Assembly (NCBI RefSeq): GCF_001590725.1
Contig: NZ_LQXR01000001.1
Coordinates: 291,321-355,320, forward strand
Direction: 5' to 3'
Origin: Snodgrassella sp. CFCC 13594
Lineage (GTDB): Bacteria > Pseudomonadota > Gammaproteobacteria > Burkholderiales > Neisseriaceae
DNA: 64,000 nucleotides
Numbering within the stretch: position 1 is the stretch's first letter; every line of letters begins with the position of its first letter. The translations under genes were made by a program, and so were the position numbers. Below, piece by piece: positions 1-9,697 of this stretch. The notes beneath the pieces are model-generated. The model searched no databases and was not told the DNA's origin. It was given only the letters and a program-made list of their open reading frames with translations.

Positions 1-662
1 AAGCAGGCTGCCTGAAAATCACTGCCCACTATGGCTGCCACCCGTGCGCATTCGTCTCCGGCAGGCAGGGCAAGAATGGTTTTGTCGTTGTGGGTCAAGT
101 TGAAGCCGATATTGGGGTGTGCCAGAGCCAGTCGTTCAGTCATGGTTAGGCAATGGGCATACTCCGTATTTTCTGATTTGAGAAATTTACGTCTGGCTGG
201 CGTGTTGAAGAACAGCTCTTGGATGTCTACGCTGGTGCCTGTGTGTAAAGCAGCTGCTTTGGGTGCGCTCAAATGCCCATCTTCGGCATAAATCTGAGTG
301 GCGTGGGTGGCGTTGGCGTGACGGCTGGTGAGGGTAAGGCGGCTGACCGATGCGATGCTGGCCAAGCCTTCACCACGAAAGCCCATGCTGGCAACCGATT
401 CTAAATCGGCCAAGCTACGAATTTTACTGGTGGCATGGCGGTGTAAGGCCAAAGGCACGTCTTCAGCCACCATGCCGCAGCCATTGTCGCGCACGTTTAG
501 GCGTTTGATGCCGCCGCCCCATAAGCCAACATCAATTTGAGTGGCGCCCGCATCAATACTATTTTCTATCAGTTCTTTCAGGGCATTAGCGGGGCGTTCG
601 ACCACTTCGCCAGCGGCAATTTGGTTGATCAAGTGATCAGGTAATAGAGCAATGTGGGTCAT
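1..662 (-). CDS. mutL: DNA mismatch repair protein MutL, N-terminal part (cut by window edge)
   Basis: The reverse strand from 662 encodes a protein beginning MTHIALLPDHLINQIAAGEV, followed by ELIENSIDAG, DNGCGM and GFRGEGLASI. These are the GHKL ATPase motifs of MutL: the Asn that coordinates Mg-ATP, the DxGxG lid and the GFRGEAL box. About 220 residues are present; the transducer and C-terminal domains lie beyond base 1. MutL couples MutS mismatch recognition to downstream nicking and excision in the cytosol. An exact uptake sequence (5-16) lies inside the coding region. The ATG at 662 is the family start. Confidence 0.95.
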   Translation of the reverse strand, partial: MTHIALLPDHLINQIAAGEVVERPANALKELIENSIDAGATQIDVGLWGGGIKRLNVRDNGCGMVAEDVPLALHRHATSKIRSLADLESVASMGFRGEGLASIASVSRLTLTSRHANATHATQIYAEDGHLSAPKAAALHTGTSVDIQELFFNTPARRKFLKSENTEYAHCLTMTERLALAHPNIGFNLTHNDKTILALPAGDECARVAAIVGSDFQAAC

Positions 663-672
663 GAGATTAGCC

Positions 673-697
673 TTCAGGCAGCCTTAAACTGCCTGAA
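673..697 (-). terminator. Hairpin built from uptake-sequence arms, downstream of the DedA gene
   Basis: TTCAGGCAG (673-681) and CTGCCTGAA (689-697) form a 9-bp stem with a 7-base loop. One arm carries the exact 12-mer uptake sequence (673-684). It sits after the DedA gene and before mutL, so it probably ends the DedA transcript. Confidence 0.6.
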
Positions 698-772
698 CAT
701 AAAAAGATACTAAACGGTATCACGTGCCATGCTGGCAGGCAAACCAGTGTGCAGCAGAATGGTTGCGGCCAG

Positions 773-1420
773 TTAAACCCGTTTGGCCGCTATTTTGTGG
801 CGCACAATTTCGATGACGGCTGGCAACAAAGAAATCACAATGATGGCGGCCAATACTAAGGATAGGTTCTCTTTCACCACGGGCAGTTGACCAAAAAAAT
901 AGCCGGCATAGGAAAACAGTAAAACCCAGGCAATGGCGCCAATGATGTTGTATTTCAAAAAGTGGCCATAATGCATGTGGCCCATCCCGGCTACAAAAGG
1001 GGCAAAGGTACGCACAATGGGTACAAATCGGGCAATGATGATGGTTTTGCCGCCATGTTTGGCATAGAACGCTTCGGTTTTTTGCAAATAGCTTTGCTTG
1101 AAAATTTTAGAGTGCGGATTGGCAAATAGCTTGGCGCCAAAGTATTTGCCAATGGCAAAATTAGCGGCGTCGCCCAATATGGCAGCTATCAACAATAAGG
1201 CTACCATGAGGTGGATGTCCATTTTGCCAATGGCGGCAATACCCCCCGCCGCAAACAACAATGAATCACCGGGCAAAAAAGGCGTGACCACCAAACCGGT
1301 TTCACAAAAAATAATGAAAAACAAAATGGCATAAATCCATACGCCATATTGTCCTGCCAGTTCTTGCAAGTGTTGGTCGATGTGTAAGATGAAATCAATC
1401 AGGGCGGTGATGATGTCCAT
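773..1420 (-). CDS. DedA family inner-membrane protein
   Basis: A 215-residue polytopic membrane protein of the DedA/SNARE-associated (VTT) superfamily. It shows the hallmark [20 protein letters not shown] near residues 40-60 and [16 protein letters not shown] near 130-145, whose acidic and arginine residues are conserved in DedA proteins. Several hydrophobic segments are visible. Family members act in envelope homeostasis; recent work on the family implicates some in recycling undecaprenyl phosphate or flipping phospholipids. The exact substrate here is unknown. It is followed by a hairpin and then mutL on the same strand. Confidence 0.88.
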   Translation of the reverse strand: MDIITALIDFILHIDQHLQELAGQYGVWIYAILFFIIFCETGLVVTPFLPGDSLLFAAGGIAAIGKMDIHLMVALLLIAAILGDAANFAIGKYFGAKLFANPHSKIFKQSYLQKTEAFYAKHGGKTIIIARFVPIVRTFAPFVAGMGHMHYGHFLKYNIIGAIAWVLLFSYAGYFFGQLPVVKENLSLVLAAIIVISLLPAVIEIVRHKIAAKRV

Positions 1421-1608
1421 GAGTTAAGAATGAAGGTTGAGGTTTAATCCGTTATTTTAACGGATTCGCGCGGTGGTGCGGCAATTGTTTGTATGTAATG
1501 GGTTGGCAACATAAGCTCGCTGATGCGTTATTCGATGATAGAATTGAATTTCCTTTCAGGCAGCCTTGGGCTGCGTGTTGCCATCAACCCTTTGATGACC
1601 CAGAGATT

Positions 1609-3276
1609 ATGAGCCAATACGTATATTCGATGTTGCGGGTGAGCAAAACCGTGCCGCCGCAAAAACAAATTATTAAAGACATTTCTTTGTCATTTTTCCC
1701 AGGTGCCAAGATTGGTTTGCTGGGTTTGAATGGCGCAGGCAAATCCACCGTTTTGAAAATCATGGCTGGGGTGGACAAAGAATTTGAAGGCGAAGCGGTG
1801 CCCATGAGCGGCATCAAAATTGGTTATTTGCCGCAAGAGCCGCAATTGGATGCTGATAAAACCGTGCGCGAAGAGGTGGAGTCGGGGCTCGGTGAGGTTG
1901 CTGATGCACAGAAACGCCTAGATGAAGTGTATGCCGCCTATGCCGATCCAGATGCCGATTTCGATGCTTTGGCGGAAGAACAAGCCAAACTTGAAGCCAT
2001 CATTGCTGCGGGTGCTGGCGATAATATTGAATTGCAATTGGAAATTGCAGCTGATGCTTTGCGGTTGCCTGAGTGGGATGCGCTCATTGGGCAATTATCG
2101 GGTGGTGAAAAGCGACGCGTGGCTTTGTGTAAATTGTTGTTGAGTAAGCCTGATATGTTGTTGTTGGATGAACCGACCAACCATTTGGATGCCGAATCGG
2201 TGGAGTGGTTGGAGCAATTTTTAGTGCGTTTCCCAGGCACCGTGGTGGCGGTTACCCATGATCGTTACTTTCTCGATAATGCCGCTGAATGGATTTTGGA
2301 GCTGGATCGTGGCCACGGTATTCCGTGGAAAGGCAATTATAGTTCGTGGCTGGAACAAAAAGAGGATCGGTTGGCGCATGAAGCCAAAGCTGAGGCCGCT
2401 CGCATCAAAGCCATGAAACAAGAGTTGGAGTGGGTTCGCCAAAACCCCAAAGGGCGCCAAGCGAAATCGAAAGCACGGTTGGCTCGCTTTGATGAGTTGT
2501 CCAACTATGAGTACCAGAAACGTAATGAAACTCAGGAAATTTTTATCCCAGTGGCTGAGCGACTGGGGAATGATGTGATTGAGTTCAATCACGTCAGCAA
2601 GGCGTTTGGTGATAAATTATTAATTGATGATTTGAGTTTCCAGATTCCGGCGGGTGCGATTGTGGGCATCATTGGGCCCAATGGCGCCGGTAAATCAACG
2701 TTGTTTAAAATGATTACCGGTACTGAGCAACCAGACAGTGGTGAAGTCAAAGTCGGCCAAACGGTACACATGTCTGTGGTGGACCAAAGTCGTCACGGCT
2801 TGCATGATGACCAAACCGTGTTTGATGAGATTGCTGAAGGCCGCGACATATTGCAGGTGGGTCAATTTGAGATTCCTGCGCGGGCATATCTGGGGCGCTT
2901 TAATTTTAAAGGCAGTGACCAAAGCAAAATTGTGGGCAAGCTTTCTGGCGGTGAGCGCGGGCGTTTGCACTTGGCCAAAACCTTGATTTCGGGCGGCAAT
3001 GTATTGTTGCTGGATGAACCTTCTAACGATTTGGATGTGGAAACCTTGCGTGCGTTGGAAGACGCCTTGTTGGAGTTTGCCGGCAGCGTATTGGTGGTGT
3101 CGCATGATCGCTGGTTTTTGGATCGCATTGCCACGCATATTTTGGCAGCGGAAGGCGATTCTAAGTGGGTGTTTTTTGATGGCAATTATCAAGAATATGA
3201 AGCTGATAAAAAACGTCGCTTGGGTGAAGAAGGGGCTAAGCCCAAACGCATTCGCTACAAACCGGTGATCCGTTAA
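1609..3276 (+). CDS. ettA: Energy-dependent translational throttle protein EttA (ABC-F ATPase)
   Basis: The 555-residue protein has the same length as E. coli EttA. It contains two ABC ATPase domains with Walker A boxes GLNGAGKST and GPNGAGKST and signatures LSGGEKRRVAL and LSGGERGRLHL. Between them is a charged linker with WVRQNPKGRQAKSKARLARF, the P-site tRNA interaction motif. EttA binds the ribosomal E site and gates entry into elongation according to the ATP/ADP ratio. The ATG at 1609 (MSQYVYSMLRVSK) matches the family start; an in-frame upstream extension to 1489 is rejected because it runs through an uptake sequence (1555-1566) in the leader. Confidence 0.96.
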   Translation: MSQYVYSMLRVSKTVPPQKQIIKDISLSFFPGAKIGLLGLNGAGKSTVLKIMAGVDKEFEGEAVPMSGIKIGYLPQEPQLDADKTVREEVESGLGEVADAQKRLDEVYAAYADPDADFDALAEEQAKLEAIIAAGAGDNIELQLEIAADALRLPEWDALIGQLSGGEKRRVALCKLLLSKPDMLLLDEPTNHLDAESVEWLEQFLVRFPGTVVAVTHDRYFLDNAAEWILELDRGHGIPWKGNYSSWLEQKEDRLAHEAKAEAARIKAMKQELEWVRQNPKGRQAKSKARLARFDELSNYEYQKRNETQEIFIPVAERLGNDVIEFNHVSKAFGDKLLIDDLSFQIPAGAIVGIIGPNGAGKSTLFKMITGTEQPDSGEVKVGQTVHMSVVDQSRHGLHDDQTVFDEIAEGRDILQVGQFEIPARAYLGRFNFKGSDQSKIVGKLSGGERGRLHLAKTLISGGNVLLLDEPSNDLDVETLRALEDALLEFAGSVLVVSHDRWFLDRIATHILAAEGDSKWVFFDGNYQEYEADKKRRLGEEGAKPKRIRYKPVIR

Positions 3277-3303
3277 ATCGGCTTAATCCCGCGTGATTTT
3301 GGT

Positions 3304-3330
3304 TTCAGGCAGCCTTGGGGCTGCCTGAAT
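3304..3330 (+). terminator. Uptake-sequence hairpin after ettA
   Basis: TTCAGGCAGCC (3304-3314) pairs with GGCTGCCTGAA (3319-3329) across a 4-base loop and is followed by a T-rich stretch. This is the inverted-pair terminator form typical of Neisseriaceae. Confidence 0.75.
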
Positions 3331-3610
3331 TATTTGTGCTGGCATGAATATGCGGATTGATGGATGCTGATGGCCGACCTCTTATGTAATGCAATTGGTT
3401 TGTGCATCGTACACAAGCAAAGAGGCTTGCTGGCACTCACTTTTGTTCTAGGCCGGTATGATTCAACAAACATGGCGAATAATGATTTCAGCATGCATTG
3501 GCGCATATACGCCTGAGGCCATTTCATCCATTGAGTGAATATTTATCTTTTGTCACACCGGGATTCATCTGTTTCAATGTCGGCATTCATCGCTCATTTG
3601 GGATACACCC
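3331..3610. other. Intergenic stretch between ettA and dsdA
   Basis: No gene is supported here. It presumably carries the dsdA promoter, but no clear -10/-35 pair or operator was recognised. Confidence 0.4.
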
Positions 3611-4992
3611 ATGAATATTCGGTCTTTGCAACACAAAACCATGGTGGCTGGCAAAACACAGCAACAACGGTTGGCTCAATACCCTTTGATTGCGTCATTG
3701 CAAACATTGGCACCCATGGCCTGGTTTAACCCACGAATTGCACCTGCTGATATCGGTTTGGCCGATGTGGGGTTGAGCCTAGCTGATGTGCGCGATGCCG
3801 AAGCAAGATTAGGCCGTTTTGCCTCATTCATTGCTCGTGCATTCCCTGAAACGGCGCCCAGCATGGGCATGATTGAGTCGCCCGTGGTCGCTGTGCCCAC
3901 GTTTCAGCAGCACCTTGAGCAGCGTTATCAAACTGCGCTTAGTGGTGCCATGTGGCTGAAACTAGACAATGAACTCCCGATCTCGGGTTCCATCAAAGCG
4001 CGTGGTGGAATTTATGAAGTTTTGCAACATGCCGAATGCTTGGTTTTTCAGGCAGGACTGTTGGCTGAAACCGATGACTATGCAGTGCTCGACAGCGAGC
4101 GCTTCCGCGCCTTCTTCAGGCAACACAAAATCGCTGTGGCTCTACCGGCAACTTGGGTTTGTCGATTGGCATCATGGCTGCCAGATTGGGCTTTGAGGTC
4201 ACAGTACACATGTCTGCCGATGCGCGCCAGTGGAAAAAGGATCAATTGCGAGCACAGGGTGTGGATGTTAAAGAATATGCCTCCGATTACAGTTTGGCGG
4301 TGGCAGAAGGGCGGCGCCAAGCAGAAAGCGATGCCCAATGCTATTTTATTGATGATGAAAACTCAACCAACTTGTTTTTGGGTTATGCGGTGGCGGCTTG
4401 CCGATTGCAAGCACAGTTGGCACAAGCCGGCGTAGTGGTGGATGCCACGCATCCTTTATTTGTTTATTTGCCCTGTGGCGTGGGCGGTGGGCCAGGTGGC
4501 GTGGCGTTTGGTCTCAAGCTGATGTTTGGCGATGCGGTGCATTGCATCTTTGCCGAGCCGACGCATTCGCCGTGTATGTTGTTGGGCGTATATACAGGTT
4601 TGCATGATGCTGTTTGTGTACAGGATTTCGGCATTGATAATGTGACCGCAGCTGATGGTTTGGCAGTAGGGCGGCCTTCGGGTTTTGTGGGCAAAGCAAT
4701 GCAGCGTTTGATTGATGGTTACATCACCGTAGCAGACGATGAGTTGTATGCCTTGTTGGCCTTGCTATACCAAACTGAAGGCCGACAATTGGAGCCTTCG
4801 GCGATAGCGGGTGCACCGGGCATGGTGCACGTTTTGTCTGATGTGGCCACCGCCTACCGCGCCCGCTTGGGTTTGCCTTCTGCACATATGCAACAAGCCA
4901 CGCATTTGGTTTGGGCCACGGGCGGCAGCATGGTGCCAAAAGACGAAATGAAGGCCTATATTACCAAAGGCGCCATGATTTTGCGTCGCTAG
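3611..4992 (+). pseudogene. dsdA: D-serine dehydratase DsdA, interrupted by a one-base frameshift
   Basis: The two halves read as one DsdA: first RLAQYPLIASL, AWFNPRI and the PLP-lysine motif PISGSIKARGGIYEV, then, in another frame, [32 protein letters not shown] and HLVWATGG. DsdA is a PLP enzyme converting D-serine to pyruvate and ammonia. The break is at about 4138, where GCTGTGGCTCTACC lacks one G; restoring it gives [13 protein letters not shown], the expected PLP-phosphate loop. Total length with the repair (about 460 residues) is normal. As written the enzyme would be dead, but an undercalled G run is at least as likely. The dsdC regulator follows on the same strand. Confidence 0.88.
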
Positions 4993-5011
4993 GTTGATGA
5001 GGAAGCATGCT

Positions 5012-5970
5012 ATGTTGGATGTTTTTGATGACCATGATCCCTTGCGCAGCAGGTTAGATAGTACGCAATTTGCGCATCTGCATACTTTTTTTGTGGTGGC
5101 GCGCTTGTTGAGTTTCCAAAAGGCCGCGAATACTTTGTTTATCAGTGCCAGTGCGGTGAGCCACCGCATCAGCAAATTAGAATCGGCTTTGGGATTTAGG
5201 CTTTTTGTGCGTTTAACACGGCGCATTGCGCTGACCCAAGATGGTTTGCGTATTTTTAATATTCTAAACGAAACCATGGCTCATTTGGCTAATGCGCTTC
5301 AGCCAATGAGCGAAGCAAATATTGCTGGACGGATTGCAGTTTATGCGCGTCCATCGTTCGCGCGCTGCTGGTTGATGCCTAGATTGGCCGTGTTTGCCCA
5401 ATATTATCCAGAAGTGTGTGTAGATGTTCGCACGGGTAATGATCCGATTGATTTTCGTTTGCATAACATGGATTTGGCCATTGAATACGCCGGTGGCGAT
5501 TTTGTGGGCTTCAACAGTGAGCAGCTCTTGGGTGAGCGCATGACACCTGTTTGTAGCCCCCAATATGCCGCCCAACATCATGTGCATCAATACCCAGAGC
5601 GCTTAACTGATTGCGTGTTGTTGCATGATGCGTTTGCTTGGCCGCATGCAGTCCATGATGCAGAGTGGCAGATGTGGTGGCAGTACGCTGCCCAAAAAGG
5701 GGCTTTGCCTACGCGCTGTTTTACTTTTGACAGTGCTGATTTGTGTCTCACTGCGGCTTTGAATCATGTAGGCGTGGCGATAGGCCGGGAACAGTTGGTG
5801 AGCCCCTATTTGGATAGTGGTTTATTGGTGAAGCTTGGGGTGATTTTGTGCCTTTATCGTCCTATGGCTATTATTTGATATACCCACGCCGCCATGATTT
5901 GTCATTGATCGCGCAGGTTTTCAAGGCTTTTTTGTTGGATCAAGCGGCATTGTGTCTCGTATCCAATTAG
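5012..5970 (+). pseudogene. dsdC: LysR-type D-serine regulator DsdC, frameshifted near the C-terminus
   Basis: An N-terminal LysR winged helix (LHTFFVVARLLSFQKAA, ISASAVSHRISKLE) precedes a periplasmic-binding-like effector domain that resembles DsdC (YARPSFARCWLMPRL, TGNDPIDFRL, LNHVGVAIGR). The ATG at 5012 follows GAGGAAG at good spacing. As written the frame stops at 5878. Adding one base to the G run 5837-5840 restores KLGGDFVPLSSYGYYL and continues to a TAG at 5968-5970, giving the usual length of about 320 residues. DsdC activates dsdA with D-serine. In E. coli the genes are divergent; here dsdC lies 19 bases downstream of dsdA, probably in one transcript. Confidence 0.82.
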
Positions 5971-5978
5971 AGTAATCA

Positions 5979-6497
5979 TTATTTGATTAAATGACTGAGC
6001 TTTTTCCATTTTCTAATTTTTGTTCTAAAGTTTGAAAATGGGGCGACAGTATTGATATGTACCCATTTATATATCGGCCATTGTGCTTGTGTGGTCGCCC
6101 ATTTCCGTTGTTGAGGTTTGAAAATGGTTGCTTCCGGCAAGCCGTTAAGCCAAGCGCATAGTTGATTTACTGCAAGGGTTAACTGTTGACCTTGTTCATC
6201 TAATGTTAGATTGCCATATTGTTGATAGAAATTTAAGTATAGCTTGCCAAGCTGATTCCATTTGTGGCCAATCGCAGGTGTAATCACCTCGATCCCTCTT
6301 TGCTCCAGTCTTTCCCACTTCAAGAGTAAATTAATCCAACCCAGTTGGTAAGATAAATTTTCTGAGGGGCTGCGATCAATTGTTTCGAAATGGATATCTT
6401 TCATGCTTTCGGGAATCTCTGCAAATTCAGCAATATATTTTTGATATTTATTTTGAATTGCTTGGATTAACTCTGCTTTATCTTGATATGTTTTCAT
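5979..6497 (-). CDS. ClbS/DfsB family four-helix protein
   Basis: This 172-residue soluble protein matches the ClbS/DfsB (DUF1706) family, with YQLGWINLLLKWE, KWNQLGKLYLNFYQQYG and a C-terminal WPIYKWVHINTVAPF segment. ClbS hydrolyses the colibactin warhead and protects its producer; other members, such as DfsB, are linked to metabolite biosynthesis or detoxification. No biosynthetic cluster is nearby, so the substrate is unknown. It converges with dsdC, whose repaired end is only 8 bases away. Confidence 0.8.
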   Translation of the reverse strand: MKTYQDKAELIQAIQNKYQKYIAEFAEIPESMKDIHFETIDRSPSENLSYQLGWINLLLKWERLEQRGIEVITPAIGHKWNQLGKLYLNFYQQYGNLTLDEQGQQLTLAVNQLCAWLNGLPEATIFKPQQRKWATTQAQWPIYKWVHINTVAPFSNFRTKIRKWKKLSHLIK

Positions 6498-6636
6498 CTA
6501 TTTTTATCTTTTAGATTAATTTCAAAGGGTTTTTATTTGGGAATTGAGATGGATTGATGGGGTGCAGAGTGGGCAAGAAGACAGATGGCTAATCAGATGT
6601 GAGTGTGCCGAATACACGGTATTTCTCATCAGCTAA

Positions 6637-6674
6637 GCACATTCAGGCAGCCTTTTCAGATTGCCTGAATGTGC
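6637..6674 (-). terminator. Long uptake-sequence hairpin after the DUF333 lipoprotein gene
   Basis: GCACATTCAGGCA (6637-6649) and TGCCTGAATGTGC (6662-6674) form a perfect 13-bp stem with a 12-base loop. An exact uptake sequence occupies 6642-6653. Confidence 0.75.
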
Positions 6675-6689
6675 GGTGGCTAATGTGGT

Positions 6690-6941
6690 TTATTTTTGAG
6701 CGGGCTTGGCTGAGTTTTGTTCGCGAAAATAAGCCCATTCTTCCACCACGCGACCATCTGGTAAGTGGCACATTGCCGATTGATTGCCTTTGGCATCAGT
6801 TTGGGGCGCCAATGAACCGCCTTGTGCCACACAGAATTTGGCCGCTGGGTTAGCCATATTGAGTAGCGGTTGTTTGTCACTGCTGCAGGCGGCCAAGGTC
6901 ATTACGGGTACGGCCAACAACAACCATGATGTTTTTTTCAT
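6690..6941 (-). CDS. Small DUF333-type lipoprotein
   Basis: This 83-residue protein has a lipoprotein signal (MKKTSWLLLAVPVMTLAAC, lipobox LAAC) followed by NPAAKFCVAQGGSL and CHLPDGRVVEEWAYFR. Those are the conserved pieces of DUF333, found in YoaF and in so-called putative hemolysins. It is probably lipid-anchored in the envelope; its function is unknown. The ATG at 6941 follows AAGGAG at 8 bases and is preferred over a TTG two codons upstream. It is a single-gene unit with its own terminator. Confidence 0.85.
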   Translation of the reverse strand: MKKTSWLLLAVPVMTLAACSSDKQPLLNMANPAAKFCVAQGGSLAPQTDAKGNQSAMCHLPDGRVVEEWAYFREQNSAKPAQK

Positions 6942-7405
6942 GAACAAACTCCTTGATATTGAGTGGACATAGCAATATTTGCCATGTCGTTATGGATATT
7001 TGCCCAACAGAAGCGAACAGCCGAATCTGCCGGCACATGTTGTGAATTCTATTCTAGCCGATTGATGGCATCAACAACAGCCGTGCAGATGCAGAATCAA
7101 ACGGAGTTTGTGTGGCATGGATCATCTCCATCCGTTGCTGCCGGATTGAATTCAGGTTGTGATAATATCCGACTCCAATGGGCCTAAGTTTGGCTGGATA
7201 AATGGTGTTCGTGAGCGTTAATGGGGTGGCTCAGTGTGTCCAACTCAAGCACGAATAGATTTAATTGAAATGCATTGGTAGTGTAATACGCGGATGGGAA
7301 ACCCAAGTAGCCGAGTAATCATGCTTGGTAGCCATGCCGATTCGATTGTCTTCAATATTAAAGTAATGAAACATCAGTTTGATGGACCATAAAAAGGATG
7401 AATCA
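6942..7405. other. Divergent intergenic region
   Basis: About 460 bases separate the divergent DUF333 and LprI-type genes. No gene or clear repeat was seen; promoters for both neighbours must lie here but were not resolved. Confidence 0.4.
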
Positions 7406-8350
7406 ATGGATAAGCCATCAATGGCGGACGAATTGGCGCGCTTGTTTGAGCTGTATGAAAAGGGGGCGCTAACGAAAGAAGAGTATGAGCAACAAAAGGC
7501 CATTGTATTGGCGGGGGCTCAACACAAAGAGCCAGTATCACCTCACCTCAGTGAGGATGATACTGCCAAGCGTAATGCTGTGCTGCCGGCTGTTTCTTCG
7601 ACAGCAGCGCCGAGCCAGCCGCCGATGATGGCCGCGCCGGCTAAAAACAATACCAACATCGTTTTGATGGGTTTGGGCATTATTGCATTGGCCGCTATTG
7701 GTGTGGTTGTGTGGTTATACAACCAACCCAAAGCATTGCCTAATCCGGTGGTGACTGCCGCGAGTGCAGCGAGCGAGGCCCATCAAGCAAGTGAGCGTGC
7801 AGACGGACTTTCCCCTGAAGCCTTACAAAAAGCGCTTTTTGATGCCAAGCAAACTTATACCACTGCAGACACACAGCTCAATACGGTATGGAGTGAATTG
7901 GATGATGATTTGAAATCTGTGTTGAAATCAGGCCAAGCTTCTTGGATACGGCAAAAACAGGCCGATTGTACGCAGGCACCCAATACATCCGCTGCTGAAG
8001 CTGAGGTTGACCGGTTAACTTGTGAAACCAATATGATTAATGAACGCATCGATGCATTACAAACGGCGCAGGTGCAGATGCTGCCGAAAGTGAAAGCAGC
8101 CAAATTGGCTGCGGTGGATGCGCAATCCGATAGCGCGTTGTCTGCATTGGGCCGCACATGGAATGCGCTGCCTGAAACCGTTCAAGAACAATTGGGTCAA
8201 GATTTTGATCAATGGGCGAAGGAAACCAATGATCGCTGCGCCGATGCATCTTCTTCTGATTCTCAAGTTCAGATTAAAATTGATTACAATATGTGCTTGA
8301 TCAATGCAGTGAAAGCCAAGAATAATGAATTGAAAGGCTATAAAATATAA
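7406..8350 (+). CDS. SHOCT-domain membrane protein with LprI-like periplasmic repeats
   Basis: The 314-residue product starts with a SHOCT-like helix pair (ELARLFELYEKGALTKEEYE). A proline/alanine-rich linker and one transmembrane segment (NIVLMGLGIIALAAIGVVVW) follow. The rest is periplasmic, with two related Cys-containing helical units: QASWIRQKQADC with ACETNMINERI-like residues, and FDQWAKETNDRC with YNMCLINAVK. Each resembles the LprI/DUF1311 family linked to lysozyme inhibition. The ATG at 7406 after AAAAAGGATG is the best start. A role in resisting host lysozyme is inference only. Confidence 0.7.
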   Translation: MDKPSMADELARLFELYEKGALTKEEYEQQKAIVLAGAQHKEPVSPHLSEDDTAKRNAVLPAVSSTAAPSQPPMMAAPAKNNTNIVLMGLGIIALAAIGVVVWLYNQPKALPNPVVTAASAASEAHQASERADGLSPEALQKALFDAKQTYTTADTQLNTVWSELDDDLKSVLKSGQASWIRQKQADCTQAPNTSAAEAEVDRLTCETNMINERIDALQTAQVQMLPKVKAAKLAAVDAQSDSALSALGRTWNALPETVQEQLGQDFDQWAKETNDRCADASSSDSQVQIKIDYNMCLINAVKAKNNELKGYKI

Positions 8351-8617
8351 GCAGAGCATGGCTGGTGCCATGCCTTTCAATACAATCTTGGCATGCGTTA
8401 TGCCGGTTGATGCTGCCCCAGTGACAGTATGCTCTTGAACGGATTATTGGGTCATGACTTAAGCGAAGCGGGTAAACACAGATTAAGGACGAGTATTTGG
8501 TTACACTGACTGGTTTTCCACAAGCCAAAGGGTGTTTAAATAGAAAATCAAAGCCAATATTTCTGTTGCGTTGCGGTGTTGTTTAATAGCCGCTTTGGGA
8601 TTAACTGCTTAGGTCAG

Positions 8618-8653
8618 GCTTTTTCAGGCAGCCTTAAGCTTGCCTGAAAAAGC
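8618..8653 (-). terminator. Uptake-sequence hairpin after the PhyH gene
   Basis: GCTTTTTCAGGCA (8618-8630) pairs with TGCCTGAAAAAGC (8641-8653), a 13-bp stem. The rest of 8351-8617 holds nothing recognised. Confidence 0.7.
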
Positions 8654-8674
8654 GACCCACCTAAGCTTGAGTAT

Positions 8675-9499
8675 TTAAGCTGCGTGTTGCTGCGCTTCTT
8701 TGGGCCAGAGTAAAGGGAACAGCGGATGGGCCAAGGGTGATCCGGCTGGCAGTTCCTCATTCAATCCTGGGAATTCGGGCGAGGTTTTCCATGGGCGTGG
8801 GGCATGCACCATGTCATCGCCAGTGACTCGTACTGAATAGGCGCGGCGGGTATTTTTGGAGCCTTGTGAAGCATGCAAGGTAAGCATGTTGAAACACACC
8901 ACATCACCAGGCTCAAGCGCCCAGCCCAAAATGGGAAAATCTTCACGGTGGCTTTCAATGTCTGGCAATTCGGCCAAGCTGCCTTCAGGGAACCATTTGG
9001 CGTCATTGTCTTTAAATCCACGCGGCATCAACCAAGGGCCCAAATGGGTGCCTGCCACAAATTCTAGTGTGCTTTCACGGGGTACTGGATCTACAGGTAT
9101 CCAAAAACTGATATTTTGATGGCCATCTAAATTATAGTAGGGCTGATCTTGGTGCCAAGGTGTTTTCTGTGAAGTGCCTGCTTCCTTTACCAGAATGTGA
9201 TCATGGTTTAATCGCGCGCTATTGCTGCCCATCAGCGCAGCAGCAGTAGGGCCTAAATCGCTATCAAACACCACATGATGGTATTCGGGGATGCGATCCC
9301 AACAGCAAAAATCTTGGAAAAAGCGGCCACTGTCACCTTCTTTGCTGTACCACTTAGCGCGTGAGCTGGGCTGTTGCATGTTTTTTTCCACCCCAGTTTT
9401 TAAAGTGGTGATGGCATCAGCAGACAACAAGCCGCGCAAACACACGGCGCCGTCGCGCTGGAATGATGCAATCGAATCTTCAGAAACGCGGTAATTCAT
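8675..9499 (-). CDS. Phytanoyl-CoA dioxygenase (PhyH) family oxygenase
   Basis: A 274-residue Fe(II)/2-oxoglutarate oxygenase. The iron-binding HxD is in TPWHQDQPYY and the distal His in MLTLHASQGS; an Arg in RRAYSVRVTGDD probably binds 2-oxoglutarate. The double-stranded beta-helix order is as in PhyH proteins. Substrates in this family range from phytanoyl-CoA to amino acids and natural products. The divergent neighbour is an amino-acid binding lipoprotein, which hints at a small amino-acid-like substrate, but this is inference. An alanine/histidine-rich tail closes the protein. Confidence 0.82.
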   Translation of the reverse strand: MNYRVSEDSIASFQRDGAVCLRGLLSADAITTLKTGVEKNMQQPSSRAKWYSKEGDSGRFFQDFCCWDRIPEYHHVVFDSDLGPTAAALMGSNSARLNHDHILVKEAGTSQKTPWHQDQPYYNLDGHQNISFWIPVDPVPRESTLEFVAGTHLGPWLMPRGFKDNDAKWFPEGSLAELPDIESHREDFPILGWALEPGDVVCFNMLTLHASQGSKNTRRAYSVRVTGDDMVHAPRPWKTSPEFPGLNEELPAGSPLAHPLFPLLWPKEAQQHAA

Positions 9500-9697
9500 G
9501 GTGTATTCTCCGTTACAAAAGTACGTGTTGGACCAGCTGATTATATGGATGCATCACGAAGTCATTGAATCGGATTTGGATAAGGGCAAGCTCAGAAATT
9601 CAAAATTACAATTTTATGTCGTTTCTTTTACAGTGACATCATGTTTGAAAAACACCTTGAATTTGAAACCACTTACACAAAACAGAGAGGATGCCTC

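Noticed and set aside
31..540. Plus-strand open frames of 70-86 codons
   Set aside because: They lie opposite mutL, whose GHKL motifs are unmistakable; they are shadows.
1489..1608. A 40-residue N-terminal extension of EttA
   Set aside because: EttA begins at MSQYVYSM and has the E. coli length from there; the extension crosses an uptake sequence.
3535..3729. Short gene upstream of dsdA
   Set aside because: It overlaps the DsdA start in another frame and has no family or good ribosome site.
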